A DNA stretch of 46,710 nt from Pseudomonadota bacterium (GCA_963204835.1 CAUJHJ010000001.1:1-46710); one strand, 5' to 3'. Positions 34,148-42,974 are shown, numbered from the stretch's first letter. The notes: a model not told the origin generated them from the letters alone. Made by a program: numbers and translations.

Positions 34148-36586
34148 TCAGGGGTCCGCGTAACGTGCGATGCGAAAGCCGATCGTCTGGCTGGCGCTGT
34201 CCGCGCCGTCGCGCCAGGCGAGCCGCAGGTCCACGATGGTCGCCGTACGCCAGTTCGAGCCGCGGATCGTATGCCGGGTTCCCTGCGCGGGGCCGAAGGG
34301 ATCGGTCTGCGGCTCGCTGCCAGGCAGCGACGCATAGTAGTCCTGCGTCCACTCCGAGACATTGCCCGCGAGGTCGTACAGGCCGAAGGGATTCGCGGCG
34401 AACTTGCCGACCGGCGCCACGTTCGGGTAGTCGTCGCGGTAGGTCTCGAGCACCGAGGGCATCGTGCCCTGCGCTTCGATCCCGCCGAAGTTGCCGCTCG
34501 CCGCGGCGATCGGCAGCGCATCGCCCCACTCATAGCGGCGCATGCCGCCCTTGCCGTCGGCGCGCGCCGCATACTCCCACTCCGCCTCGCTCGGCAAGCG
34601 GTAGCCGTTCGCGACCGGCGAGCGCAGCAGCCACTTGCCGTCCTTCTTCTCGTAGGCCTGCGGCAGCCCTTCCTGCGCCGACAGCCAGTTGCAGTATTCG
34701 ACCGCATCGTCCCAGCTCACCTGCACGACGGGCTGCGCATCGAGGTCGACGCTGTTCTTGTCCACGTAGCCCGAGGCATGGTCGGCCTTGAAGCGGCGGA
34801 ACTGCGCGTTGGTCACCTCGGTGGCGCCCATGTAGAACGCGCGGCTGAGCGTGACCCGCCGCAGCGTCTCGTTGGTGCGCCGGCCCTGCTCGCGGCGGGC
34901 GGTGCCCATCTCGATGCTCGCCGGCTTCAGCAGGCGCAGCACGTAGCCATCCTTCGTCGCGATGCGCGTTCCGGTGGCGAGCGCGTTCGAAGGCCGGCCC
35001 GCCGCGGTGAGCTGGTAGGCGAGGCTGCGCGCAAGCCCTGGCGCGAGCGTGACCGTCGTGCTGTAGGGCGCGAGCGGCGGCTGGCGCACCTCGATCACAT
35101 GCTCGCCCGCGAGCAGCTCGAGCTTGAGCGGTGCGCGCCCCTTCGACACGCCATCGACGCGCACCTCGGCATCGGCCGGTTCGCCGCTCACGGAGAGCGC
35201 GACATACACGGGTTCGAGCCTTGCGTCGAACGCGGTGCGTTCGCCCGACACGGCACCGAACGTGCGCGACCACGTCGAGTAACCGGTCCTCGCGACGAGC
35301 AGGTCGTGGCGGCCGCCCGGCGACATCGCGATGTCGAGCGGCGTGCGGCCGCGGTACACGCCATCGACGGAGACATCCGCACCCGCCGGCGTCGAACGCA
35401 CGAGCAGGCGCGCGTCGGGCGCGCCGAGGTCGATCGGCCCGATCGCCACGGTTTCACCGGCCTTCACCACGAGCGCACTGACCCACGGCTTGGCGTTGTC
35501 GGCGGAAACCTCGATGCGATGCGCGCTCGCGGGCAGGTCGATGCGGGCCGGCACCGGCACGGGCGCTGCGCCGTCGACCGAGAGCAGCGCGCCGGGCGTG
35601 CGCACGCTGAGCGCAAGCGCGCCCCATGAGGGCTTGAGCGTGACGGCGAGGTCCTGGCGCTGGCCGCGACCCTCGACGTCGACCTCGACGATGGCGTCGA
35701 AGTAGCGCTCCGCGCGCAAGGTCAGGCTGCGCTTGCCGGCGGCGGCGCGGATGTCGCCTGGAACGCGGCCGGCGTCGGCACCATCCACCGCGACGTTCGC
35801 CGCGACGCCGCCGGTATCGATGACCAGGATCCCGGGCTCCTTTTCGAGCCGCAGGCGCACGGGAGCCGTCGCATCGCGCGCCGCCTGCACTCGCCGCTCG
35901 AGCGTGACGTAGCCCGGCGCGCTCGCCCGCAGGCGATGCGCCCCCGGCAGCACGAACAGCGTGGCCCCGGAGTGCCACGACAGCAGCGTATCGGTGGCCC
36001 GCACCTGCGCCTGCGCGGGCTCGAGCACGAGCGGCACCCGCACCGTGCTCGAGAGCAGCAGAAGCACCGCGGCCGCGAGCGCCAGCACGGCGCCGATGGC
36101 GGCCCGCCGCGCCGTGCGGCCCCGCGCTCGCGCAGGCGCGCGACCCGCCGCCGCGAGCGCCTCGCGCGCCACCATGCCGATCTCGACATCCTCGTCGTCG
36201 AACGCGCCGTCCCGCTCGAGCGCGGGCGCGAGCGGCGCGATCGTGTCATTGCCGGCGAGATGCAGCACGTCGATCACGCAGGGCGCGACCGCGCGCACCA
36301 CGAGCTGCGCCTGCCCGAGCGCGATCACGTCACCCGCGCGCAGGTCCCGCGTCTCGTGCAGGCGCTCGCCGTTCAGCCGCGCAGCGCTGCCTTCGGCGGC
36401 AGACACGCGCCACAGGCCGTCGTCCACCTCGAAACGCAGCGCCACCGGCAGCGCAGCGCCCGGCACGAGGACATCGGCCCCGGCCTCGCCGACCGAGAAT
36501 GGCGCCGCCAGCTCGCGCCGGCCGAGCGGCTCGTGCAGGGTGGCGCGCGCGGCGTTGATCGGCGACAGTTCCGGTTGGGTGGACAC
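34148..36586 (-). CDS. FHA-like, PEGA-repeat, FGE-sulfatase-fold membrane protein (operon gene 5)
   Basis: 812 aa from GTG. The cytoplasmic part (about 20-105) is FHA-like (FSVGEAGADVLVPG..RLNGERL..LRAGDVIALG) but lacks the canonical SRRH, so phospho-binding is uncertain. One membrane helix lies at about 163-180. Outside, PEGA-type beta repeats run about 190-540 (LLVRSTPAGADVSVDGVYRGRTPLDI; LSVSGEPADAEVRVDGVSKGRAPLKL). The C-terminal FGE-sulfatase/SUMF1 fold (about 555-810) has MGATEVTNAQFRRF, YRLPSEAEWEYAARAD, NPFGLYDLAGNVSEWTQDYY, RGSNW and IGFRIARY. The catalytic Cys pair of true formylglycine-generating enzymes is absent, so it is probably a binding domain, like the SUMF1-type proteins of T6SS phosphorylation modules. 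It follows the kinase gene by 12 nt. Confidence 0.9.
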   Translation of the reverse strand: MSTQPELSPINAARATLHEPLGRRELAAPFSVGEAGADVLVPGAALPVALRFEVDDGLWRVSAAEGSAARLNGERLHETRDLRAGDVIALGQAQLVVRAVAPCVIDVLHLAGNDTIAPLAPALERDGAFDDEDVEIGMVAREALAAAGRAPARARGRTARRAAIGAVLALAAAVLLLLSSTVRVPLVLEPAQAQVRATDTLLSWHSGATLFVLPGAHRLRASAPGYVTLERRVQAARDATAPVRLRLEKEPGILVIDTGGVAANVAVDGADAGRVPGDIRAAAGKRSLTLRAERYFDAIVEVDVEGRGQRQDLAVTLKPSWGALALSVRTPGALLSVDGAAPVPVPARIDLPASAHRIEVSADNAKPWVSALVVKAGETVAIGPIDLGAPDARLLVRSTPAGADVSVDGVYRGRTPLDIAMSPGGRHDLLVARTGYSTWSRTFGAVSGERTAFDARLEPVYVALSVSGEPADAEVRVDGVSKGRAPLKLELLAGEHVIEVRQPPLAPYSTTVTLAPGLARSLAYQLTAAGRPSNALATGTRIATKDGYVLRLLKPASIEMGTARREQGRRTNETLRRVTLSRAFYMGATEVTNAQFRRFKADHASGYVDKNSVDLDAQPVVQVSWDDAVEYCNWLSAQEGLPQAYEKKDGKWLLRSPVANGYRLPSEAEWEYAARADGKGGMRRYEWGDALPIAAASGNFGGIEAQGTMPSVLETYRDDYPNVAPVGKFAANPFGLYDLAGNVSEWTQDYYASLPGSEPQTDPFGPAQGTRHTIRGSNWRTATIVDLRLAWRDGADSASQTIGFRIARYADP

Positions 36587-36598
36587 GATGACTGCGCC

Positions 36599-39034
36599 TC
36601 AGATCGGTTCGACGCAGCTCACCGAGATCGTCTGCACGGCCGAACCGGGCGCGATCGTGATCTCGCGGCGCACGTCGCGGAATCCCTCGCGCGTGCCGGT
36701 CAGCGTGTAACGGCCAGGCTTCAGCTCGACCTCGCGGCGCAGGAAGGAGCCGAGCGCGCCCACGCGCTGGATCGTCACGTCGGTGGCGTTGTCGGACTCG
36801 AGCGCCACGCGCACGGCCTGGTCGTAGGCCGGCAGCAGCAACTCGATGCGCGCGACCTGCGAACGGATCACCGGACCGGCGGGCGATATGGCGCGCGCCG
36901 CCGCGAGCAGTTGCTCCGTCTCGGCGCGCACCGCGGGCGTCGCGAGCCGGTCGGGTCGGTCGATGACGAGCTGCAGGCGACGGTCGAGGTCGGCACGCGG
37001 CGCGGCGCGCTCGCGGCCCGCCTGCGCGAACTGCAGCGAGGGATCGCGCGCCAGCACCTCCTCGTACACGGCGAGGGCCTCGCCCCAGCGCTCCGTGCCT
37101 TCGAGCGCAGTGCCGCGCTCGCGCGCCGCATCCCCCGCGCGCGCCTGCTCCGCGGCCGCGAGCTGCTCGAGCCCTTCCCGCGGCGCGCTCGCGCCGGGTT
37201 GCATGGCGCGGGCCTGCTCGAGCTGGCGGCGCGCGCCAGCGAGATCGCCCGCGCGCAGCGCGTTGAAGCCGCCCGCGAGCACTCGCGCGTACTCGCTCGC
37301 GCCCTCGGCGCCGCGCGCCTGCGCGAGTCCGTCGCGCGCCGCACGATAGGCGGGATCCGCCGCGAGCGCCTGTTCGTACAGCTCGACCGCTTGCGCCGCA
37401 CGCCCCGCCGCGAGCGCGTTGGCCGCCTGCGCCACGAGCGGCATCGCGGCCTCGAGCGCCTGGGCGCGCTTTACGCCGGCCGCCGCGGTGTCGTTGCTCG
37501 CGTCGATGCGCAGTGCGAGCTCGAAGGCACCGCGCGCACGAGCCGGTTCGCCGGCTTCGAGCGCCGCCGCGCCCGCCTTGAGCTGCGCGGCGAGGGCCGC
37601 GGGCGCCCGCGACTCGATGTCCGCGAGCTGCTTGCCGATGGCGCGCAGGTCCGCGGTCGCCGCGGCAAGTTCACCGTCCGCGGCTCGTGCACTGGCCGTC
37701 TCGAAAGCCCGCTTCACGGCGGCGAAGTCCGCGCCACCCCAGGCGGCGGCCGCGCGCGCCTCGATGCTCCCGAGGCGCTTCCCGATGCCGGCACGCAGTT
37801 CCTCGAACAATTTTGCGGGATCCTCCGCCGCGCCCGCGCCATCCGCGCGGGCCGTGGCGGAACTAGCCGCGGCTGGCGGCGGGGATTCGCTCGACTGCGG
37901 CGCGAGCCGCGGCAGCAGCAGGAACACGGCGGCGAGCGCGGCGGCGATGAGCGCCGCACCGATCCACGGCGCCGCCCGCGGGCCGCGCGCAGGCGGCTCG
38001 ATCGCTTCCGGCGCGGCGGCGGGCGCCACCACGATCTCATCGGCCGGCCCGGCGGCCGCCCATTCTTCCGCGACCGGCGCGGGCAGTTCGATCGCCACCG
38101 TACCCTCGTCCGCGGCGGCGTCGATGCGCGCAATTGGCGCGGTGCTCACCGGAACCGACGGCAGCGGCTCCGGCACGGGCCCAGAGAGCGCGGCTTCGTC
38201 CAGCACCTCCGACTCCAGGGTCACGGTATCGTGCAACGAGGACTGCAACTCGTCGATCACCGCGCGCATGGTCGCCGGCCGCGCCTCGCGGCTCTTGGCG
38301 AGCATGCGCATCACAAGCGCGATGAGGCGCGGCGGCGCCGGCTTGAGCGGCTTCAGGTCGGCGACCGGTTCCTCGATCACCCTGCGCATCTCGAAGCGCG
38401 GATAGAAGGGCGGATAGCCCGACAGCAACTCGTAGGCGAGCGTGCCGAGGCCGTAGATGTCGTCAGACGGCGCGGGCGCCTCCCCGCGCAGCGCCTGCGG
38501 GCTTGCGCAGAACGGCGAGCCGTGGTCGGCGAACGGGCTGCCGTCCGCCGTCGAGGCGACGCCGAAATCCGCGATGAGCGTGTGGCCCGATTCGTCGAGC
38601 AGCACGTTGCCTGGCTTCAGGTCGCGGTGCACGACACCCCGCCCGTGCGCATGTTCGAGCGCCTGCGCGATCTCGATCAGGGCGGGCACCACGCGCGTGT
38701 AGGCCTCGCCGCGCAGCGCGCCGAGATCGCCTCCCGGCGCGAACGCCATCGGCAGCACGAGCACGCCGTCGCAGTTCTGCGGCTCGAACAGCTTCAGGAT
38801 GCCCGGATGGCCGAGCTCGCGCGCCACGGCGTATTCATGCTCGAACAGCGCCCAGGCGCCGGCCGGGGCCGGATCGCGCCGCATGATCTTGAGCGCGACG
38901 TCCTCGCGCCGCACGACGTCACGGGCTCGCCAGACCTCGGAATGCCCGCCGACGCCGATCTTCGCCATCAGCGTGAAGCGGCCGCAAAGGCGGTCGCCGC
39001 GTGCCGGATTCGGCGTGGGTGCGCACGTATTCAC
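36599..39034 (-). CDS. Transmembrane Ser/Thr protein kinase with TPR-like extracytoplasmic region (operon gene 4)
   Basis: 811 aa from a GTG that overlaps the previous stop (GTGA). The Hanks-type kinase domain (about 20-270) has a Gly-rich loop IGVGGHSEV (26-34), Lys49 in VALKIM, HRDLKPGN (136-143), DFG (156-158) and an altered APE (SPQAL). All catalytic residues are present, so it should be active. A Pro-rich linker leads to one membrane helix (about 357-376). The exterior part has Ala-rich helical repeats like TPRs (about 400-700) and a final beta domain (YTLTGTREGFRDVRREITIAPGSAV) of the carboxypeptidase-regulatory/PEGA type. Likely targets are the FHA-containing operon partners. Starting at the first ATG, 66 nt later, would damage the Gly-rich region, which supports the GTG start. 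Confidence 0.92.
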   Translation of the reverse strand: MNTCAPTPNPARGDRLCGRFTLMAKIGVGGHSEVWRARDVVRREDVALKIMRRDPAPAGAWALFEHEYAVARELGHPGILKLFEPQNCDGVLVLPMAFAPGGDLGALRGEAYTRVVPALIEIAQALEHAHGRGVVHRDLKPGNVLLDESGHTLIADFGVASTADGSPFADHGSPFCASPQALRGEAPAPSDDIYGLGTLAYELLSGYPPFYPRFEMRRVIEEPVADLKPLKPAPPRLIALVMRMLAKSREARPATMRAVIDELQSSLHDTVTLESEVLDEAALSGPVPEPLPSVPVSTAPIARIDAAADEGTVAIELPAPVAEEWAAAGPADEIVVAPAAAPEAIEPPARGPRAAPWIGAALIAAALAAVFLLLPRLAPQSSESPPPAAASSATARADGAGAAEDPAKLFEELRAGIGKRLGSIEARAAAAWGGADFAAVKRAFETASARAADGELAAATADLRAIGKQLADIESRAPAALAAQLKAGAAALEAGEPARARGAFELALRIDASNDTAAAGVKRAQALEAAMPLVAQAANALAAGRAAQAVELYEQALAADPAYRAARDGLAQARGAEGASEYARVLAGGFNALRAGDLAGARRQLEQARAMQPGASAPREGLEQLAAAEQARAGDAARERGTALEGTERWGEALAVYEEVLARDPSLQFAQAGRERAAPRADLDRRLQLVIDRPDRLATPAVRAETEQLLAAARAISPAGPVIRSQVARIELLLPAYDQAVRVALESDNATDVTIQRVGALGSFLRREVELKPGRYTLTGTREGFRDVRREITIAPGSAVQTISVSCVEPI

Positions 39035-40320
39035 TCGGTGCGGGACACCGGCGACGGCGCCGGGGCGGGACCGGTCGCGACGGCCTGCACGCCGCCCGTC
39101 TCTTCGAGGTAAACCTGCTGCAGCAAGCCGCGCCACTCGCGGTACTGCTCCTCGGCCGTGCCGGTCAGCTTGAGGGTGCGCCCCTCGACCTCGATCACCT
39201 GCGGCGTGACCTCGGCGCGGAAGGTATCGGAAAGCTCCTTCAGCGCCTCGGCGTGCACCTTCGCCTCGGAATACTTGCGAATGCCCGACATCACGCCGGC
39301 CACGCCGCCAACCGCGCCGGCGGTGCGCGCCGCGCTCTGCACGTTGCGGCAGGTGTAATCGCCCGACGCGCACTGGTTCGGAACGAGCACGCTCGCAAGC
39401 ACGGCGGCGGCGCCGAGCACGGTGCGGGTGCGCGCCGAGGCGCGGGCGCGATCCTCCTTCTCGATTTCCTGCTGACTCACGCGCCGGAAGCTGCCGTAGG
39501 AATCCTCGACCTTGTCGGAGAAGTTCGCGTAGTAGCTGTCGACCGTGTCGATCACCGCGAGATCGCGCTCGCGGATGCGCGCGATGCGCTCCATCAGCGG
39601 ATCGCCTTCCGCGGGCAGCCGCACGACGCTCGTGACGCCCTGCGCGTCGCGCTCGAGGTAGCCCTTGACCGCCTCGGGCGCGAAGTCCTGCGCGAAGCGC
39701 AGCCGGGTCACGCGGCGAATGTCGCGGCGGTCGTTCGCGGCGAGCGCCTCGCGCGCCGCGAGCATGTCGTTCGCGATCGCGGAATAAACGTTCTGGAAGG
39801 GATCGCGCGCGTGCATCGCGGCGACCGTCTTGTACGCGCCGAGGTCGGCCTCGCCCGAATACTCCTTGTCCTTGATCCACACCCGGCCGCTGGAATCGGT
39901 GACCGTGACGCGCAGCACGAGTTGCGCCCCCGTGGAACTGACGATCGTGCCGTCGACGGCGACATCGACGATCGCCTTGGCGGGCACGACGCGCACCGCG
40001 CCCCACTGGCCCGACGACTCGAGCGTGGCGCGCAGCAGGCCCGGCATGTAGCCCGCCTCGGCGCTGCGCACTTCCGGGAAGATGCGCTTCTTCGCGAGCG
40101 CCTCCTCGTCGTCCTTGATCGCCTCGGGGACGTTGGCGTCGAAAAGCCGCACGCCGACATCCAGCAGTTCCGCCTCCGGAATCTGGCCCGTCGCCTGGAT
40201 CGGGTTCAGCTTGGGCAGCGGCAGCGTCTCGCTCGTGACGCAGGCGCCGAGCCCGAATGCGAACGTCGCCAGCAGCGACGCGGCCAACCATGGGCGATAG
40301 CTGCGCATCGTTCCGCTCAT
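39031..40320 (-). CDS. 429-aa lipoprotein of unknown family (operon gene 3)
   Basis: Lipoprotein signal with lipobox LGAC (Cys27). The domain at about 45-200 (PEAELLDVGVRLFDANVPEA, PEVRSAEAGYMPGLLRATLESSGQWGAVRVVP, VDVAVDGTIVSSTGAQLVLRVTVTDSSGRVW) resembles periplasmic/outer-membrane CsgG- or GNA1162-like lipoprotein folds that sense or form assemblies, but I cannot name the family. The middle part has DSYYANFSDKVEDSYGSFRR. A hydrophobic segment with Cys pairs (VLASVLVPNQCASGDYTCRN) and a glycine-rich patch (AGAVGGVAGVMSGIRKY) come next, then a conserved C-terminal helix with EEQYREWRGLLQQVY. It overlaps the upstream gene (ATGA) and the kinase gene (GTGA). An ATG 12 nt further in is an alternative start. 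Confidence 0.82.
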   Translation of the reverse strand: MSGTMRSYRPWLAASLLATFAFGLGACVTSETLPLPKLNPIQATGQIPEAELLDVGVRLFDANVPEAIKDDEEALAKKRIFPEVRSAEAGYMPGLLRATLESSGQWGAVRVVPAKAIVDVAVDGTIVSSTGAQLVLRVTVTDSSGRVWIKDKEYSGEADLGAYKTVAAMHARDPFQNVYSAIANDMLAAREALAANDRRDIRRVTRLRFAQDFAPEAVKGYLERDAQGVTSVVRLPAEGDPLMERIARIRERDLAVIDTVDSYYANFSDKVEDSYGSFRRVSQQEIEKEDRARASARTRTVLGAAAVLASVLVPNQCASGDYTCRNVQSAARTAGAVGGVAGVMSGIRKYSEAKVHAEALKELSDTFRAEVTPQVIEVEGRTLKLTGTAEEQYREWRGLLQQVYLEETGGVQAVATGPAPAPSPVSRTE

Positions 40321-41084
40321 CCGCCTTGCACGCTCTTCTTGTAGTCCTCGTATTCCTTCCAGAGCTTCTCCTTCAGCTCCGGATCCGTCTCCTGCTCCGC
40401 GGCGCGGCGCAGGCGGCGGGCGACGATGTCGTCGTCGCTGCCATCGGCCCGCTCGACGGCCCCCTTGCCGGGACCGCCCGTGCCGGCGCTCGTCCGCGGC
40501 GGACCGCTGCTGCCGCCTTTGGCATCGTCCCCCTTGGCGCCGCCCTCCGCACCGCCCGCTGTGCCAGCACGGTCGGACTTCAGGTCGCCCGGCTTGCCGC
40601 CGGCGCTGCCAGCCGCTTCGTCGGAGCCGGCATCGGCGCCGGCAACCGTTTCCGCGCCGCTGCCCGCGCGGCTGTCGCGTTCCTTCGCGACGCCTTCCTG
40701 TTCCTTGCGGATGCGCTCGTCGAACTGGCCCATTGATTCGTCCAAGCGACGATCGACGCCAGCCCGGCGCTCCTCGGGGGTTTCAGCCGTACCAGTCGGG
40801 ACTTCCGCTCCGCGGCCCGCCGCGCCCTTGTCCGGCATCGATCCGCCCGGGGCCGCGCCTCCGGGCGTCGGGCTCCCCGGTGTGACGCCGCCCGGCGTCG
40901 ACGGGACACCCGCCGAGGGCAGGCCGCCGCCGCTGCCCGACCCGGACGATCCCTGGGAATCAGATGATGAGGGTGAAGGCGCCCCGCTGCTGCCCCCGCC
41001 ACCGCCGCCCGACGGGGTCGCGCAGGCCGCGACCAGCAGCGCCGCGATCAGTCCCGGTATCCATGGAGCAAAACGTGAGCGCAT
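40317..41084 (-). CDS. Low-complexity Gly/Ser/Pro-rich lipoprotein (operon gene 2)
   Basis: 255 aa. Lipobox VAAC (Cys21). The body is almost wholly low complexity (Gly, Ser, Pro, Ala and Asp-rich), probably disordered, interrupted by a charged helical part (PEERRAGVDRRLDESMGQFDERIRKEQEGVAKERD, residues about 102-135). It ends in a second helix DIVARRLRRAAEQETDPELKEKLWKEYEDYKKSV, which looks like the only conserved docking element. The protein could act as a flexible tether across the periplasm. Unrecognised family. It begins 3 nt after the first operon gene and overlaps the next by 4 nt. Confidence 0.8.
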   Translation of the reverse strand: MRSRFAPWIPGLIAALLVAACATPSGGGGGGSSGAPSPSSSDSQGSSGSGSGGGLPSAGVPSTPGGVTPGSPTPGGAAPGGSMPDKGAAGRGAEVPTGTAETPEERRAGVDRRLDESMGQFDERIRKEQEGVAKERDSRAGSGAETVAGADAGSDEAAGSAGGKPGDLKSDRAGTAGGAEGGAKGDDAKGGSSGPPRTSAGTGGPGKGAVERADGSDDDIVARRLRRAAEQETDPELKEKLWKEYEDYKKSVQGG

Positions 41085-41087
41085 GGG

Positions 41088-41789
41088 CTACCTCGCATCG
41101 TCGCTGGGTGCGGCGCCCTTCGCGGCGCTGCTGTCGCCGACGAAGAACCGGCGCAGCTGCCCGGCGAGCCGGTTGCACGCCGTGCCCTGCACGCGCGCGA
41201 TGAAGGGGATGGGCACGACGGCGCCGATGATCGCCGACGTGCCCGTTACGTTCGTGCCAACCGACCCGGCGGACTTCGCCTCGCGCAGGTCCCAGATGGT
41301 CGCTTCGTAGTCCGCTTCCTTTTCCCACCAGCCAAAGCCGATGCAGCCGGCGGCCCCTGGCGCCGCGCCGCAGGCGAGGCTGCCGCCACCGTCGGTGCGG
41401 CGCGTGTCGCCGTCGAGCCAGACGACGTAGCGCACGCCGCTCGCGGCGATGCGCTCGCTGACACCGGGCTGCGACAGGAGCGCGGTCACCGCCTCAGGCC
41501 GCGCCGGCGCGGTGCCCGGCTCGAACCAGGGGAACATCGCATCGACGAAGGCATCGTTGCCGAGGACGCGCAGGCCCTGCTTGCCCTCGGCGAGATTGTC
41601 ACCGACGCAGTCCATGAAGCCGTCTTCGGTGCCAGCCCCCTCGACCTGCGGTTTGGCGAGGACGACGACGCCTTCTTCTTTCGTGATATGGGTCGGCAGC
41701 TCGCGCGACTCTTCGATGCGCGCCTGCATGCAACCGGCGAGACTCAGCAGCCCCGCTACAGCGATCGGTGTTGCGGCCCTGGACATCAT
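41088..41789 (-). CDS. Lipoprotein, first gene of the operon
   Basis: 233 aa. Lipobox LAGC (Cys20). The mature part starts MQARIEESRELPTHITKEEGVVVLAKPQVEGAGTEDGFMDCVGDNL, with conserved-looking Cys pairs (CVGDNL, CGAAPGAAGCIGFGWW), VRYVVWLDGDTRR, and a beta-rich end with a small hydrophobic stretch (GTSAIIGAVVPIPFIARV). The arrangement recalls CsgG/LpoB-type envelope lipoproteins, but the family is not recognised. Two consecutive ATG codons (41789 and 41786) are possible starts. The upstream 85 bp to the radical SAM gene contain CATACT as a weak -10, so the operon promoter probably lies there. Confidence 0.82.
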   Translation of the reverse strand: MMSRAATPIAVAGLLSLAGCMQARIEESRELPTHITKEEGVVVLAKPQVEGAGTEDGFMDCVGDNLAEGKQGLRVLGNDAFVDAMFPWFEPGTAPARPEAVTALLSQPGVSERIAASGVRYVVWLDGDTRRTDGGGSLACGAAPGAAGCIGFGWWEKEADYEATIWDLREAKSAGSVGTNVTGTSAIIGAVVPIPFIARVQGTACNRLAGQLRRFFVGDSSAAKGAAPSDDAR

Positions 41790-41874
41790 GGGTACCCGGA
41801 GTATGCCACGGGGTCGATACCGCATTGAGACTCCGCCGGCGCACCCGGGTTCCCGTTCGTCGCGAAACCCGCGC

Positions 41875-42942
41875 CTACAGCCCGAGCGCGATTTGCGGAC
41901 CCGGCACGCACGGCGGCTGGAAGCGCGAGCAGTCGAGGTCGATGCCCCGGCGCGAGTCGAGGCCCAGGCGCCGGGCCGCGAGTTCGAAGCGGCGCCTGAG
42001 CAGCGCCGCATCGACGCCGCTGCCGCTCATGCGGCTGCCGAAGGCGGGGTCGTTGTCGCGCCCGCCGCGGATCGAATGCAGGCGCGACATGACGTGCTGC
42101 GCGCGCTCCGGATAATGCGCGGCCAGCCAATCGCGAAACAGGTCTTTCAGCTCATGCGGCAGGCGCAGGACGACATAGCCCGCGCAGCGTGCTCCCGCCT
42201 CCGCCGCGGCCTCCAGCAGGCGCTCGAGCTCATGGTCGGTCAGCGCGGGAATCACCGGCGCAACCAGCGTGCCGACCGGCACGCCCGCTTCGTGCAGCCG
42301 CCGGATCGCCCCGAGACGCGCCAGGGGTGAGGCGGCGCGCGGCTCGAGGCAGCGTTTCAGGTCGGCATCCAGCGTCGTCAGGCTCACCATGACACTGACG
42401 AGGTTCTGCCTCGCCATGGGCGCGAGGATATCCAGATCACGCTCGATGAGCGCACCTTTGGTGACAATGGCTACAGGATGACGGCATTTTTCCAGCACCT
42501 CCAGGATGGAGCGCGTCACGCGCAGCCGCTTCTCGACGGGCTGGTAGGGGTCGGTGTTGGCGCCGAGCATGATCGGGCGCGCGACATACCGCGGCTTCGA
42601 CAGCTCATCCATCAGGCGTTCCGCGGCCTGCTCCTTGAAGTAGAGCTTCGTCTCGAAATCGAGGCCGGGCGACAGGCCCAAGTAGGCATGGCTCGGGCGC
42701 GCATAGCAGTAGATGCACCCATGCTCGCAGCCGCGATAGGGATTGATCGACTGCGTGAACCCGATGTCGGGCGAATCGTTGCGCGAGATGATGCGGCGCG
42801 CGCTTTCCGGCAAGACGCTCGTGGCTACGCTGTCGGGAGGCGGTTCGGCGTACCAGCCGTCGTCCTCGGGCGCGCTGTAGCGCGGCTCGAACCGCGGCGC
42901 TGGGCTCGACACCGCTCCCCGCCCCTTGATCAGCCTCGCCAT
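41875..42942 (-). CDS. PA0069-type radical SAM protein (spore photoproduct lyase-like)
   Basis: 355 aa radical SAM protein of the PA0069/Rv2578c group. The cluster motif is CEHGCIYCYARPSHAY, preceded by SINPYRG, and LYFKEQAAERLMDEL, GANTDPYQPVEK and ITKGALIERD-like blocks (AIVTKGALIERDLDIL) follow. The C-terminal part has the usual RIxSxRGGRDNDPAFGSRM stretch. The group is related to spore photoproduct lyase and is thought to work on nucleic acid or stress products, but the reaction is unknown. The start MARLIKGRGAVSSP at 42942 is the family start. A perfect LexA box lies 7 nt upstream, which fits my recollection that PA0069 belongs to the Pseudomonas SOS regulon. Confidence 0.92.
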   Translation of the reverse strand: MARLIKGRGAVSSPAPRFEPRYSAPEDDGWYAEPPPDSVATSVLPESARRIISRNDSPDIGFTQSINPYRGCEHGCIYCYARPSHAYLGLSPGLDFETKLYFKEQAAERLMDELSKPRYVARPIMLGANTDPYQPVEKRLRVTRSILEVLEKCRHPVAIVTKGALIERDLDILAPMARQNLVSVMVSLTTLDADLKRCLEPRAASPLARLGAIRRLHEAGVPVGTLVAPVIPALTDHELERLLEAAAEAGARCAGYVVLRLPHELKDLFRDWLAAHYPERAQHVMSRLHSIRGGRDNDPAFGSRMSGSGVDAALLRRRFELAARRLGLDSRRGIDLDCSRFQPPCVPGPQIALGL

Positions 42943-42949
42943 CGCGCAA

Positions 42950-42965
42950 CTGTACGAATATACAG
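42950..42965. promoter_or_regulatory. LexA (SOS) box
   Basis: CTGTACGAATATACAG matches the gammaproteobacterial LexA consensus CTGT-N8-ACAG at all fixed positions. It sits between the MFS gene stop (42975) and the ATG of the PA0069-like gene (42942). On the minus strand the box contains TATATT, a possible -10, so LexA would block the promoter directly and the transcript would have a very short leader. Confidence 0.85.
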
Positions 42966-42974
42966 TCTTCGGGT

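Noticed and set aside
35936-39112. A 1058-codon plus-strand open frame
   Set aside because: It is antisense to the kinase and FGE genes, has Arg/His-rich composition typical of complementary GC-rich codons, and no recognisable domain.
39035-40291. In-frame extension upstream of the kinase
   Set aside because: It is a shadow of the 429-aa lipoprotein gene, and the GTG at 39034 overlaps that gene's stop in the coupled manner seen across the operon.
28790-41789. A T6SS or a TerY-P/tellurite-type locus
   Set aside because: No TssB/C, VgrG, Hcp, ClpV, TerD or PP2C genes are present. Only the kinase/FHA/SUMF1/VWA domain types are shared.
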